Positions 56,873 to 64,000 of a stretch of 64,000 bases of DNA are shown here, one piece after another; the first letter of the stretch is position 1, and every line of letters begins with the position of its first letter. Below the pieces are notes generated by a model. The model was not told where the DNA came from. It worked only from the letters and a program-made list of their open reading frames with translations, and did no database searches. Source of the stretch: Velamenicoccus sp964471325 (GTDB lineage: Bacteria > Omnitrophota > Gorgyraeia > Velamenicoccales > Velamenicoccaceae); NCBI GenBank assembly GCA_964471325.1, contig CAYYFL010000005.1, positions 52,551 to 116,550 of the forward strand, given 5' to 3'. Position numbers and translations under genes: made by a program.

Positions 56873-57515
56873 AAAATTGCGGCTGTGGCTGGTGTATCCC
56901 TTGTTTCTTGTGTATCCTTTTTTGGCCCACATCACCGATGTGTCCCTGTGGGTAGGCATCGCCGTCGAGCTTGTGGGGCTCGGTGTGCGGTTTTGGGCGA
57001 GCGGCTACATTTCTAAATCCAGGGTTTTGACGACGGCCGGGCCTTATGCGTATGTGCGCAATCCGCTCTATCTGGGTAATTTTATCGTGGGATTGGGCGT
57101 TGTGATTGTTGCCAACAACATGTGGCTCTTGTTGTATTATTTTCTGGGTTTTCTGGTTCTCTATGCCGGGACTATCCGGGAGGAACAACAAGTCCTGGAG
57201 GAGAAATTCGGCGCCGCCTATCGCGAGTATTTAAAGAACGTGCCGATGCTGCTTCCTTCTCTGCGCAGGTTCAGCAAGGCCGACATCCGGTCTTTTGATA
57301 TAAGACAGTCTTTCAGAAACGGAGAGTTCATCCGTATCTGCGGATTTTTGCTTTTGGCGGTTTTTCTCTTTTTATGGTTTTCTTTATTTGTTAAAAGGGA
57401 AGGGGTTACGGCCGCAACTCTTTGGGGGATAATTCTTTTTATGGTTTTTTCAGGTCTCTTGTGTTTTAATATTATCATTAGACGCAACAGCGAAAGAAAG
57501 GGTCGGACGGCATGA
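56853..57515 (+). CDS. Isoprenylcysteine carboxyl methyltransferase / phospholipid methyltransferase-family membrane protein
   Basis: The 220-residue protein has five membrane segments and the family block R-N-P-L-Y-L-G-N-F near residue 70, T-A-G-P-Y-A-Y-V just before it, and E-E-Q-Q-V-L-E-E-K-F-G-A-A-Y-R-E-Y near 110. Bacterial homologues methylate small lipids or isoprenoids with SAM. Two extra helices at the C-terminus make it longer than the minimal family. It overlaps mnmG by 20 nt and the next gene by 4 nt, suggesting tight coupling. Confidence 0.85.
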   Translation: MQKIRFKKLRLWLVYPLFLVYPFLAHITDVSLWVGIAVELVGLGVRFWASGYISKSRVLTTAGPYAYVRNPLYLGNFIVGLGVVIVANNMWLLLYYFLGFLVLYAGTIREEQQVLEEKFGAAYREYLKNVPMLLPSLRRFSKADIRSFDIRQSFRNGEFIRICGFLLLAVFLFLWFSLFVKREGVTAATLWGIILFMVFSGLLCFNIIIRRNSERKGRTA

Positions 57516-58066
57516 TGGAGGTTCCGGGAATTCGGCGCTTCAGAGGTCTTGCTCTGTCAGAGAGGCAACGGCAAGGTTTGTGTATAATGTCGGAGTTTTT
57601 GGGGAGGCGCAAGAGTTTTATTCCCGGAGCGCCGCCGCAGCGTTCTCGGGTGGGGTTTACGCTCGTTGAGATCATGGTTGTTATTGCCGTGATCATCGTT
57701 ATCGCCTCCATCGGTGTTCCAGGCATCCTGCGTCAACGTGTCAACGCCAACGAGGCGGCGGCGGTCGCGGCGCTCAAGACGTTGTCCGCGGCTTCGGTGA
57801 CATACCGGGCGGTGCACAGTTCTTACCCGTCGAACCTCTCGGATCTTTACGATCCCGCGGGGGCCCAGTATATTGACAGTACGCTGGCGTCGGGCACAAA
57901 GCAGGGCTATAACTTCACGCTTTCAGGCGACGCGGACGGTTTTAATGCCACGGCGATACCCGCCAAGCCGAATATCACAGGCACCAGATATTTCCTGATT
58001 GATCTTGACGGCGTGATACGTTCTTCGGCCTCCGGTCCGGCCGATGAAAGCAGCCCGGCCATATAA
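57512..58066 (+). CDS. Type IV pilin / type II secretion pseudopilin-like protein
   Basis: The protein contains the prepilin signature V-G-F-T-L-V-E-I-M-V-V-I-A-V-I, with the G/F cleavage site and Glu5, followed by a hydrophobic helix. A short C-terminal domain has A-A-V-A-A-L-K-T-L-S-A-A and ends with S-S-P-A-I. The ATG at 57512 overlaps the previous stop; it gives a 48-residue leader, unusually long for a prepilin. An internal ATG at 57587 gives a 23-residue leader but overlaps TATAAT (57583-57588) and lacks a ribosome-binding site. It may serve the PilT-linked system. Confidence 0.8.
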   Translation: MMEVPGIRRFRGLALSERQRQGLCIMSEFLGRRKSFIPGAPPQRSRVGFTLVEIMVVIAVIIVIASIGVPGILRQRVNANEAAAVAALKTLSAASVTYRAVHSSYPSNLSDLYDPAGAQYIDSTLASGTKQGYNFTLSGDADGFNATAIPAKPNITGTRYFLIDLDGVIRSSASGPADESSPAI

Positions 58067-58820
58067 AGATATTAACGTGTTTTCTGAAATCTGGAATTAC
58101 CGTACTTTAAAAAAGTTCTGCCGCCTGCAGGGGGCGGATCTTTTTGGAGTGGCGGATGTCTCAAACATCAAAGACGAGTTTGAGCTCGTTGAGGATGTTA
58201 AAAAGGGACTAAACAAGGCCGTTTGTCTCGGGGTCGCGTTATCCGGCTCCATCCTCTCAGAAATCGAAGCGCAGCCGACCAAGCTGTATTTCCATCACTA
58301 CCGGACAGCCAACATGTTTTTGGATCAGATGGCCTTTTCGGTATGCCGGTGGCTCCAGAACAAAGGGGCGGCGGCGCTTCCCATTCCGGCATCGCAGATC
58401 CTCGATTGGCAGAAACAGAGCGCACATCTTTCGCACAAGAAAATCGGGCAATTGGCGGGGTTGGGGTGGATTGGAAAGAACAATCTTCTTGTTTCAGGGC
58501 GCTATGGTGCGCAATTCAGGTTAGTGACGATCCTGACGGATTTCCGGCTGAAGGCGGACCGTCCGCTGCGGCGCGGATGCGGGTCCTGCCGGGGCTGCAT
58601 CGCGGCTTGTCCGGTCGGAGCCATCCGGGAGAACGGCGAAGACTTCGGTCATTTGGAATGTTTTGAGAAGCTTAAGGGCTTCCAACGGGAGAATGTCGTC
58701 GGACAATATATCTGCGGCATCTGCGTGAAAGCCTGTGGAGGAAAGTATGGCAAGAAAAACACTGCACTTAACGGCCCTGTCAAAGATCAGCAAGGCCATC
58801 ACATCCGACCTTTATCTTGA
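58044..58820 (+). CDS. QueG-like iron-sulfur protein
   Basis: The 258-residue protein has a first part with D-L-F-G-V-A-D and a block H-L-S-H-K-K-I-G-Q-L-A-G-L-G-W-I-G-K-N-N-L near residue 135, as in epoxyqueuosine reductase QueG. Two Cys clusters follow: C-G-S-C-R-G-C-I-A-A-C-P-V-G near 190 and I-C-G-I-C-V-K-A-C-G near 228. These should bind two [4Fe-4S] clusters. QueG is longer (about 370) and has a C-terminal HEAT part, which is absent here, so another reductase role is possible. It overlaps the pilin gene by 23 nt and the next gene by 74 nt. GTG at 58077 is an alternative start. Confidence 0.7.
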   Translation: MKAARPYKDINVFSEIWNYRTLKKFCRLQGADLFGVADVSNIKDEFELVEDVKKGLNKAVCLGVALSGSILSEIEAQPTKLYFHHYRTANMFLDQMAFSVCRWLQNKGAAALPIPASQILDWQKQSAHLSHKKIGQLAGLGWIGKNNLLVSGRYGAQFRLVTILTDFRLKADRPLRRGCGSCRGCIAACPVGAIRENGEDFGHLECFEKLKGFQRENVVGQYICGICVKACGGKYGKKNTALNGPVKDQQGHHIRPLS

Positions 58821-59442
58821 AGATATCCTGAAATTAATCGTTTCCGTGACGGCGCAGAGCATGGGATCCAAGCTTTGTTCGCTCATGTTGTTGAACGACA
58901 AGGGGGAGCTGGTGATCCGCGCCACGCAGACGGTTTCCGAAGAATACACAAAGAAACAACCCGTGAAGCTGGGCGAAGGCATCAGCGGCCGCGTGGCCAA
59001 GGAAAACAAGGCGGTCGCCGTCTACGACGTTCAGGCTGAGCCTCAGTATAAATACAAGGAGATCGCCAAACAGGAGAATATTTGTTCCTATTTGTGCGTC
59101 CCTCTGAATGTCAAGGGCAAGGTCATCGGTGTCCTGAACCTTTATACCTCCGAGCCCCATAAGTTCACCAAGGGCGAGATCGATCTTCTTTCGTCCGTCG
59201 CCGCCCAGGCGGCCTTGGTCATCGAGAATACCGAACTCATGGTCAAGACCAAGGTCATTCAGGAAGAGCTCGAATCCCGCAAGATCGTTGAGAGGGCCAA
59301 GGGCATCCTGATGAAGGAGCGGTCGCTGGGGGAGGCCGACGCTTACCGTCTGCTTCAAAAGTACAGCATGGATAACCGCAAATCCATGCGTCAGGTCGCC
59401 GAGGCGATCGTCCTGAGCCACGACATGAAGAGCAAGATATAG
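58747..59442 (+). CDS. GAF-ANTAR putative RNA-binding antitermination regulator
   Basis: The 231-residue protein has a GAF sensor domain (residues about 5-165, with S-K-L-C-S-L-M-L-L-N-D-K-G-E and V-P-L-N-V-K-G-K-V-I-G-V-L-N) and a C-terminal ANTAR helical domain (about 175-230: K-I-V-E-R-A-K-G-I-L-M, A-Y-R-L-L-Q-K-Y-S-M-D-N-R). ANTAR proteins bind paired hairpins in nascent RNA to prevent termination. GGAGG lies just upstream of the ATG, which lies inside the QueG-like gene. The ligand and target RNA are unknown. Confidence 0.88.
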   Translation: MARKTLHLTALSKISKAITSDLYLEDILKLIVSVTAQSMGSKLCSLMLLNDKGELVIRATQTVSEEYTKKQPVKLGEGISGRVAKENKAVAVYDVQAEPQYKYKEIAKQENICSYLCVPLNVKGKVIGVLNLYTSEPHKFTKGEIDLLSSVAAQAALVIENTELMVKTKVIQEELESRKIVERAKGILMKERSLGEADAYRLLQKYSMDNRKSMRQVAEAIVLSHDMKSKI

Positions 59443-59467
59443 CACTGCTGATCTCCGGAGATCGTTT

Positions 59468-61147
59468 ATGCCTGAAAAAACCCAGAAAATCCGGATAGCG
59501 CTGGCACAGGTCAATCCTGTCGTGGGCGATCTTGCGGGTAATGTCGCCAAAATCTCCGCCTGGACCCAAAAGGCCCTCGGGGCCGGAGCGGACATTGTTT
59601 CGTTTCCCGAGCTCTGCATCACCGGCTATCCGCCCGAAGATCTTCTTTTCAAGCCCCGGTTTATCGACGATAACCTCGCGGCCCTCAAAACCGCCGCCCG
59701 CTCGACGGGCGACATCGCGGCGGTCGTCGGATTTGTCGACCGGAAGAAAAACAGGATCTATAACGCAGCGGCCGTTCTTTCCCGCGGGCGCATCGTGGAT
59801 GTCTATCACAAGGCTTTCCTGCCCAACTACGGCGTTTTCGACGAGATGCGTTATTTCGCCGCCGGCGACATATTTCCCGTTTTCGGGTTGGGCCGGACGT
59901 CTTTCGGCGTCAATATCTGCGAAGACATCTGGCATATGGACGGTCCGGCGGGGATCCAGGCCTATCGCGGGGCCAGATTGATCGTCAACATCAACGCCTC
60001 GCCGTATCATATGGGCAAGGGCGAGATGCGCCGCAGGATCCTTAAAAAACAGGCCAGACACAACGGCGTTTTTATCGCCTACACCAACCTGGTCGGCGGT
60101 CAGGATGAGTTGGTTTTCGACGGCCAGAGCCTGGTTGTTGACAATAAGGGGCGCGTGGTCGCGCAGGGCCGGGCGTTCGAAGAGGAGCTTCTTGTTTGCG
60201 ATGTTGAATTGCCTGCCGCCTCCAGAAAGCCCGCCATCATGATCGCGGGGGCCGGGGAGGACAAGCCGCCGCTGGGGCCGCATGTCGTTGTGCCGCCGAA
60301 CACCATCGAAGAGGAAGTCTACGGGGCCCTTGTCCTGGGCTTGAAGGATTATGCGCTCAAGAACGGTTTTAAGAAAATCGTTTTGGGGTTGAGCGGCGGT
60401 ATCGATTCGTCGCTTGTGGCGGCGATGGCCGCAGACGCCATCGGCAGCGAAAACGTCCTCGGTGTTTTGATGCCGTCGATCTACACGTCGCAGGAATCCG
60501 GCGAAGATGCGCGGCTCCTGGCGCAGAACTTGAATATCAAGACCGCAGAGATCCCCATCCAGAAGATCCTCGAGGCCTATCTTGCGGAGCTCGGCGGTGT
60601 TTTTGCCGGCAAGGCGCCGGACATCGCGGAGGAGAACCTCCAGGCGCGCATCCGCGGCAACATCATCATGGCCATATCCAATAAATTCGGATATCTCGCC
60701 GTCAATACGGGAAACAAATCGGAGGTTTCCTGCGGCTACTGCACGCTCTACGGCGATATGGCGGGCGGATTCGGCGCTATCAAAGACGTGCCCAAGACGC
60801 TCGTCTACCGTCTGGCGGAATACAAGAACAGGGTGACCGGCCGCAAGACGATCCCCGGGCGCGTTCTGACGAAAGCGCCGACAGCCGAACTCAGGCCCAA
60901 CCAGAAAGATGCGGACACCTTGCCGTCGTACGACGTCCTGGATCCTGTCTTGAGGTTATATGTCGAGGAAGACAAGGGGATCCAGGAGATCGTCGCGGCA
61001 GGCATCGATGAGAAGCTGGCGGCAGGCATCGTGCGGATGGTGGATTTCAACGAGTATAAGCGCAGGCAGTCGGCACCCGGCATCAAGATCAGCCCTAAGG
61101 CGTTCGGCAAGGACCGGCGCATGCCGATCACAAATAAATACAGGTAA
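59468..61147 (+). CDS. nadE: Glutamine-dependent NAD+ synthetase
   Basis: The 559-residue protein has an N-terminal nitrilase-like glutaminase domain (Glu in F-P-E-L-C-I-T-G-Y-P near 46, Lys in Y-H-K-A-F-L-P-N-Y near 114, Cys in N-I-C-E-D-I-W near 151). The C-terminal NAD+ synthetase domain has the ATP-binding L-S-G-G-I-D-S-S near 305. It amidates deamido-NAD+ to NAD+ with ATP and glutamine. It lies 25 nt after the ANTAR gene and may be in the same transcription unit. Confidence 0.96.
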   Translation: MPEKTQKIRIALAQVNPVVGDLAGNVAKISAWTQKALGAGADIVSFPELCITGYPPEDLLFKPRFIDDNLAALKTAARSTGDIAAVVGFVDRKKNRIYNAAAVLSRGRIVDVYHKAFLPNYGVFDEMRYFAAGDIFPVFGLGRTSFGVNICEDIWHMDGPAGIQAYRGARLIVNINASPYHMGKGEMRRRILKKQARHNGVFIAYTNLVGGQDELVFDGQSLVVDNKGRVVAQGRAFEEELLVCDVELPAASRKPAIMIAGAGEDKPPLGPHVVVPPNTIEEEVYGALVLGLKDYALKNGFKKIVLGLSGGIDSSLVAAMAADAIGSENVLGVLMPSIYTSQESGEDARLLAQNLNIKTAEIPIQKILEAYLAELGGVFAGKAPDIAEENLQARIRGNIIMAISNKFGYLAVNTGNKSEVSCGYCTLYGDMAGGFGAIKDVPKTLVYRLAEYKNRVTGRKTIPGRVLTKAPTAELRPNQKDADTLPSYDVLDPVLRLYVEEDKGIQEIVAAGIDEKLAAGIVRMVDFNEYKRRQSAPGIKISPKAFGKDRRMPITNKYR

Positions 61148-61210
61148 TGGTTACGACAGTCATGCCTGCTGGCAGACATGACTGCAACCCGGCACTAAGA
61201 GGACAAGGAC

Positions 61211-61260
61211 GCCCTCTTGTTGATGAAGACTGACGGTCTTCATCCGCAAGAGGGTTTTTT
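61211..61260 (+). terminator. Rho-independent terminator after nadE
   Basis: CCCTCTTG (61212-61219) pairs with CAAGAGGG (61247-61254), extended by GATGAAGAC and GTCTTCATC inside, followed by six T. Another small hairpin AGTCATG/CATGACT lies just upstream near 61160. Confidence 0.92.
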
Positions 61261-61278
61261 GATGCGGTGGAGGGCGCG

Positions 61279-61986
61279 ATGAAAAAAATATTGATCATCA
61301 AGCATGTCGACAACGAAGGGCCGGGCACGCTGGGGGCCTACCTTTCCGAGAACAAAATCGGATATGATATGGCGGATGTTTGGAAAGACAACGGAGCCGG
61401 TTTGTGCCCGCTGGATCTTTCGGATATAGGGGGCGTCGTTGTCATGGGGGGCCCTATGAATGTCTACGAGGAAGAGAAGCATCCTTTCCTGGCCGTGGAG
61501 AAATATCTTATCCGGGAGCTCGTGATGCAGAAAATCCCGGTTTTGGGGATTTGCCTTGGCGCACAACTCATTGCCGTCAGTCTTGGGGGCCGCGTCAAAA
61601 AATCTCCAGTCAAAGAAATCGGTTGGCATGACCTGGTTTTGACTGACGCCGCCAAAGGCGATCCCTTGATGAAGACATTCGATATCAGGACGAAAGTCTT
61701 TCAGTGGCATGAAGATACATTTGAATTGCCTGCGGGCGGCATCCTATTGGCTCAAGGTAACGGCATTCATCAGGCATTCTCATTTCAGGACGCGGCATGG
61801 GGGTTCCAGTTTCATGTGGAAGTGGACGGGTCCATGCTTTCTTCGTGGTTTCGGGATGATCAGACGAAAAGCCGGGAGGAGATGCTCAGGACATATGAAA
61901 GATTAAAGACCGCTTTTGACGCCCAGGCGAGGGATATCTATGGGGGGTTTGTTCGGTGCATGAGAAGCCTTGAGAAGGCATCGTAA
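61279..61986 (+). CDS. Class I glutamine amidotransferase (GATase) protein
   Basis: The 235-residue protein has V-V-V-M-G-G-P-M near residue 56, L-G-I-C-L-G-A-Q-L-I near 94 with the catalytic Cys, and F-Q-F-H-V-E-V near 184 with the His and Glu. It resembles stand-alone GMP synthase-like amidotransferases of unknown substrate; the synthetase domain of GuaA is absent. A roughly 20-nt gap follows the terminator, so it has its own or a read-through promoter. Confidence 0.85.
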   Translation: MKKILIIKHVDNEGPGTLGAYLSENKIGYDMADVWKDNGAGLCPLDLSDIGGVVVMGGPMNVYEEEKHPFLAVEKYLIRELVMQKIPVLGICLGAQLIAVSLGGRVKKSPVKEIGWHDLVLTDAAKGDPLMKTFDIRTKVFQWHEDTFELPAGGILLAQGNGIHQAFSFQDAAWGFQFHVEVDGSMLSSWFRDDQTKSREEMLRTYERLKTAFDAQARDIYGGFVRCMRSLEKAS

Positions 61987-62025
61987 GGCGGGCCTTGTGC
62001 TGTTTTTTCACCTTCCAAAAATCGC

Positions 62026-62054
62026 TTGTAAGGCTTAAGGGCAGGTGTTAAAAT
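62026..62054 (+). promoter_or_regulatory. Sigma-70 promoter for the Lrp/AsnC-type gene
   Basis: TTGTAA (62026-62031), 17 nt, TAAAAT (62049-62054). It lies about 115 nt upstream of the start at 62170. A short inverted repeat (TGGCAGG ... CCTGTCA) lies in the leader near 62084-62101. Confidence 0.7.
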
Positions 62055-62169
62055 TTGTGAGCCCCGTCAGAGAACGAGTTTTCTGGCAGGTGCGCCTGTC
62101 ATGGAGGATCAACGACGCTTTTGAGGCATGAATGATGGATTTGTTACATGTTGAGCCAAGGGGGACCGC

Positions 62170-62655
62170 ATGGATGTAATCCTTGAATTGTTGCAGAAAG
62201 ACGCCAGGATCACGCCTCAGGAAATATCAAAACTGGCCAAGATCAGGGTTGACGAGGTCAAAAAGCGCATCAAGAAATACGAGAAGGAAGGCATCCTCCT
62301 GGGATATCGCGCCGTCGTCAATAAAGAGCTGGTCAAGGACAAGGAGAGCGAGGTCCGCGCGCTGATCGAGGTCAAGGTGGCGCCGCAGAAAGACCTGGGA
62401 TTCGATAAAGTTGCCGAGCGTATCTACAGCTTCCCGGAGGTCAAGAGCTGCTATCTTCTCTCAGGCAGTTACGATCTTCTTTTGGTGGTGGAAGGAAGGG
62501 ATTTGAAGACCGTGTCGAGGTTCGTCTCCGAAAAGCTTTCGCCGATGGAGAACGTCCGTGGCACAGTGACGCATTTCCTGCTGAAAAAATACAAAGAAGA
62601 CGGGATCATTTTAAAATGCGCCGAAGAGGACAGGCGCCTGGCGATTTCGTATTAG
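62170..62655 (+). CDS. Lrp/AsnC-family transcriptional regulator
   Basis: The 161-residue protein has an N-terminal helix-turn-helix (residues about 1-45, I-T-P-Q-E-I-S-K-L-A-K-I-R) and a C-terminal RAM ligand-binding domain (about 65-140, with A-L-I-E-V-K-V-A-P and Y-L-L-S-G-S-Y-D-L-L-L-V-V). It probably senses an amino acid and, by position, regulates the adjacent aminotransferase 28 nt downstream. The start follows GGGGGA. Confidence 0.92.
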   Translation: MDVILELLQKDARITPQEISKLAKIRVDEVKKRIKKYEKEGILLGYRAVVNKELVKDKESEVRALIEVKVAPQKDLGFDKVAERIYSFPEVKSCYLLSGSYDLLLVVEGRDLKTVSRFVSEKLSPMENVRGTVTHFLLKKYKEDGIILKCAEEDRRLAISY

Positions 62656-62683
62656 AGACCTGTATTCAGATATAGTTTAAGCC

Positions 62684-63844
62684 ATGAAAAAATCATTGGT
62701 TTCCCATAAAGTGCAGGTGATGCCTCCGTCGGGGATTCGGGTCTTTTTTGACCTGGTTCTCGGCATGAAGGAAGTTATCTCCCTGGGGGTGGGAGAGCCG
62801 GATTTCGTCACGCCCTGGCACATCCGGGAGAGCGCTATTTATTCCATTGAGGAAGGATATACGTCCTATACGTCCAATAAGGGGTTGGTCAAGCTCAGGA
62901 CATATGTTTCCCAGGATTTGAAAAGGCGGTTCGGCCTTCATTACGGCGTGGAAGATGAGATTTTGATTACGGTCGGCGTCAGCGAGGCTGTTGATCTTGT
63001 TTTGCGCGCCCTGATCAATCCCGGCGATAAGGTCATCGTCTGCTCGCCCAGCTATGTTTCTTATGCCCCGGTTGCAGAGTTGGCGGGCGCAGAGGTCACC
63101 CGGATCGTCCTGAGATCCGGCAACGGGTTCAAGCTGACGCCCGACGACCTCAAAAAAGCGATCGAGCCGGATACAAAAGCAATCATTTTTAATTACCCGT
63201 GCAATCCGACGGGTGTCTCCTATACAAAGACAGAGCTGTCTGCCATCAATCGTGTTTTGGAAAGGCACGGGATCCTGGTTATCTCCGACGAGGTTTATGA
63301 CGAGCTGACCTATGATTTTGCCCATACGCCTTTTGCCACATTGCCGGGCGCAAAGGAGCGCACGGTGTATCTCAACGGCTTTTCCAAGGCCTACGCCATG
63401 ACCGGCTGGCGCGTAGGCTATGCCTGCGGCCCGAAAGACATCATCGCCGCCATGACCAAGATCCACCAGTACACGATCATGTGCGTGCCGATCATGTCGC
63501 AGATGGCCGCCTGCGAGGCGGTTGTGGGTACACGCAAGCCTGTTGAAGACATGAGGCAGGAATACATGAGACGGCGCGAGTTTGTCGTGGGCCGCCTCAA
63601 CGGCATGGGACTTTCCTGCCGCAAGCCCCAGGGGACTTTTTATGTGTTCCCTTCGGTCAAAAAGTCGAAAATGAACGGCATGGATTTCGCTTCGAAGCTC
63701 TTGAAAGAGAAGAAGGTCGCTGTTGTCCCGGGTACGGCCTTTGGTCCTGAATACGACGGCCATATCCGCATTTCTTTCGCGACGGGCTTTGATAAATTGA
63801 GGGAAGCCATGGACCGCATGGAAGAGTATATGAAGGGATTGTAG
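62684..63844 (+). CDS. Class I/II PLP-dependent aminotransferase
   Basis: The 386-residue enzyme has the fold type I features: L-G-V-G-E-P-D-F near residue 36, N-Y-P-C-N-P-T-G near 168, S-D-E-V-Y-D near 206, N-G-F-S-K-A-Y-A-M-T-G-W-R near 231 with the PLP Lys, and a substrate-binding Arg in H-I-R-I-S-F-A near 364. It is close to aspartate or aromatic aminotransferases of the AspC/PatA type, but substrate is not readable. Cotranscription with the Lrp-type regulator is likely (28-nt gap). Confidence 0.92.
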   Translation: MKKSLVSHKVQVMPPSGIRVFFDLVLGMKEVISLGVGEPDFVTPWHIRESAIYSIEEGYTSYTSNKGLVKLRTYVSQDLKRRFGLHYGVEDEILITVGVSEAVDLVLRALINPGDKVIVCSPSYVSYAPVAELAGAEVTRIVLRSGNGFKLTPDDLKKAIEPDTKAIIFNYPCNPTGVSYTKTELSAINRVLERHGILVISDEVYDELTYDFAHTPFATLPGAKERTVYLNGFSKAYAMTGWRVGYACGPKDIIAAMTKIHQYTIMCVPIMSQMAACEAVVGTRKPVEDMRQEYMRRREFVVGRLNGMGLSCRKPQGTFYVFPSVKKSKMNGMDFASKLLKEKKVAVVPGTAFGPEYDGHIRISFATGFDKLREAMDRMEEYMKGL

Positions 63845-63865
63845 GGATGAGAAGAGTTAATTTAT

Positions 63866-64000
63866 TTTGTCCTTCGCGTAAGCATCTTGTCAATATCTGT
63901 CTGCGACCAGTCCTCGCTCGGCCCGGAAACCGGGCCAGGTTCGGACGGGTTCCGCAGAAAGCGGAACACTGGCCCGTTCAGATGGGGCCAGGTGCAGCCA
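63866..64000 (+). repeat. Dispersed palindromic repeat, family A, copy 5 (cut by window edge)
   Basis: TCCTTCGCGTAAGCATCTTG at 63870 opens the element, with AATATCTGTCTGCGACCAG as in copy 4, then GGCCCGG/CCGGGCC, GTTCCGC/GCGGAAC and the beginning of the CTGGCCC/GGGCCAG hairpin as in copy 1. The right end is outside the window. Confidence 0.8.

Overview
The window (about 57% G+C over most of its length) looks like the chromosome of an uncultured diderm bacterium. It carries outer-membrane and LPS-related genes (a BamD-like protein, an LptE-like lipoprotein, Lnt, an LpxL-type acyltransferase), a PilT ATPase and pseudopilin, many secreted proteins of unknown function, and several genes with archaeal-type homologues (adenosine-specific kinase, cofactor-independent phosphoglycerate mutase). 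This mix and the style of the small TPR and secreted proteins suggest Candidatus Omnitrophota (OP3) or a close PVC-related lineage. That placement is an inference from gene content; no rRNA is present. I see no rRNA, tRNA, CRISPR array or transposase gene. Layout: 1-9.2 kb holds a partial HD-domain nucleotidyltransferase, a macro-like/Nudix fusion, dusB, a bamD-lptE-holA operon with a consensus promoter, rpsT (antisense, overlapping holA), murJ, a short uvrC and a one-domain alkyltransferase. 9.2-16.3 kb holds pilT (with an in-frame repeat insertion), prfB (with programmed +1 frameshift), secA and lnt. 16.5-28 kb holds two TPR/coiled-coil periplasmic proteins, an adenosine-specific kinase, an LpxL-like protein, bioY, a CBS protein followed by two tandem ArsB/NhaD-type transporters, a DUF502 protein and a spermidine-synthase-like membrane protein. 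28.1-31.3 kb holds a 28-residue basic peptide gene with its own promoter and a switch-like leader, then nrdJ flanked by two near-identical palindromic repeats. 31.3-34.8 kb is an AT-rich accessory island with a large membrane-anchored PIN-like nuclease, a tiny membrane protein, a zinc ribbon protein and a DUF2085 protein. 34.9-53.2 kb is an accessory region of secreted, lipoprotein and membrane proteins, including three paralogous beta-domain secreted proteins, plus small enzymes (DUF488, PNPOx-like, flavodoxins, nitroreductase, deaminase, esterase). 53.5-64 kb returns to housekeeping: apgM, mnmG, an isoprenylcysteine methyltransferase-like gene, a pseudopilin, a QueG-like Fe-S protein, a GAF-ANTAR regulator, nadE, a glutamine amidotransferase, and an Lrp/AsnC regulator beside a class I aminotransferase. 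The most unusual feature is the density of structured intergenic DNA. At least three dispersed palindromic families are present (called A, B and D here), and stems of copies differ by compensatory changes. Hairpins also sit immediately upstream of the Shine-Dalgarno of several unrelated genes, and a palindromic repeat has entered the reading frame of pilT. The best candidates for undescribed biology are the PIN-like membrane protein island, the structured repeat families, and the small basic peptide with its leader.
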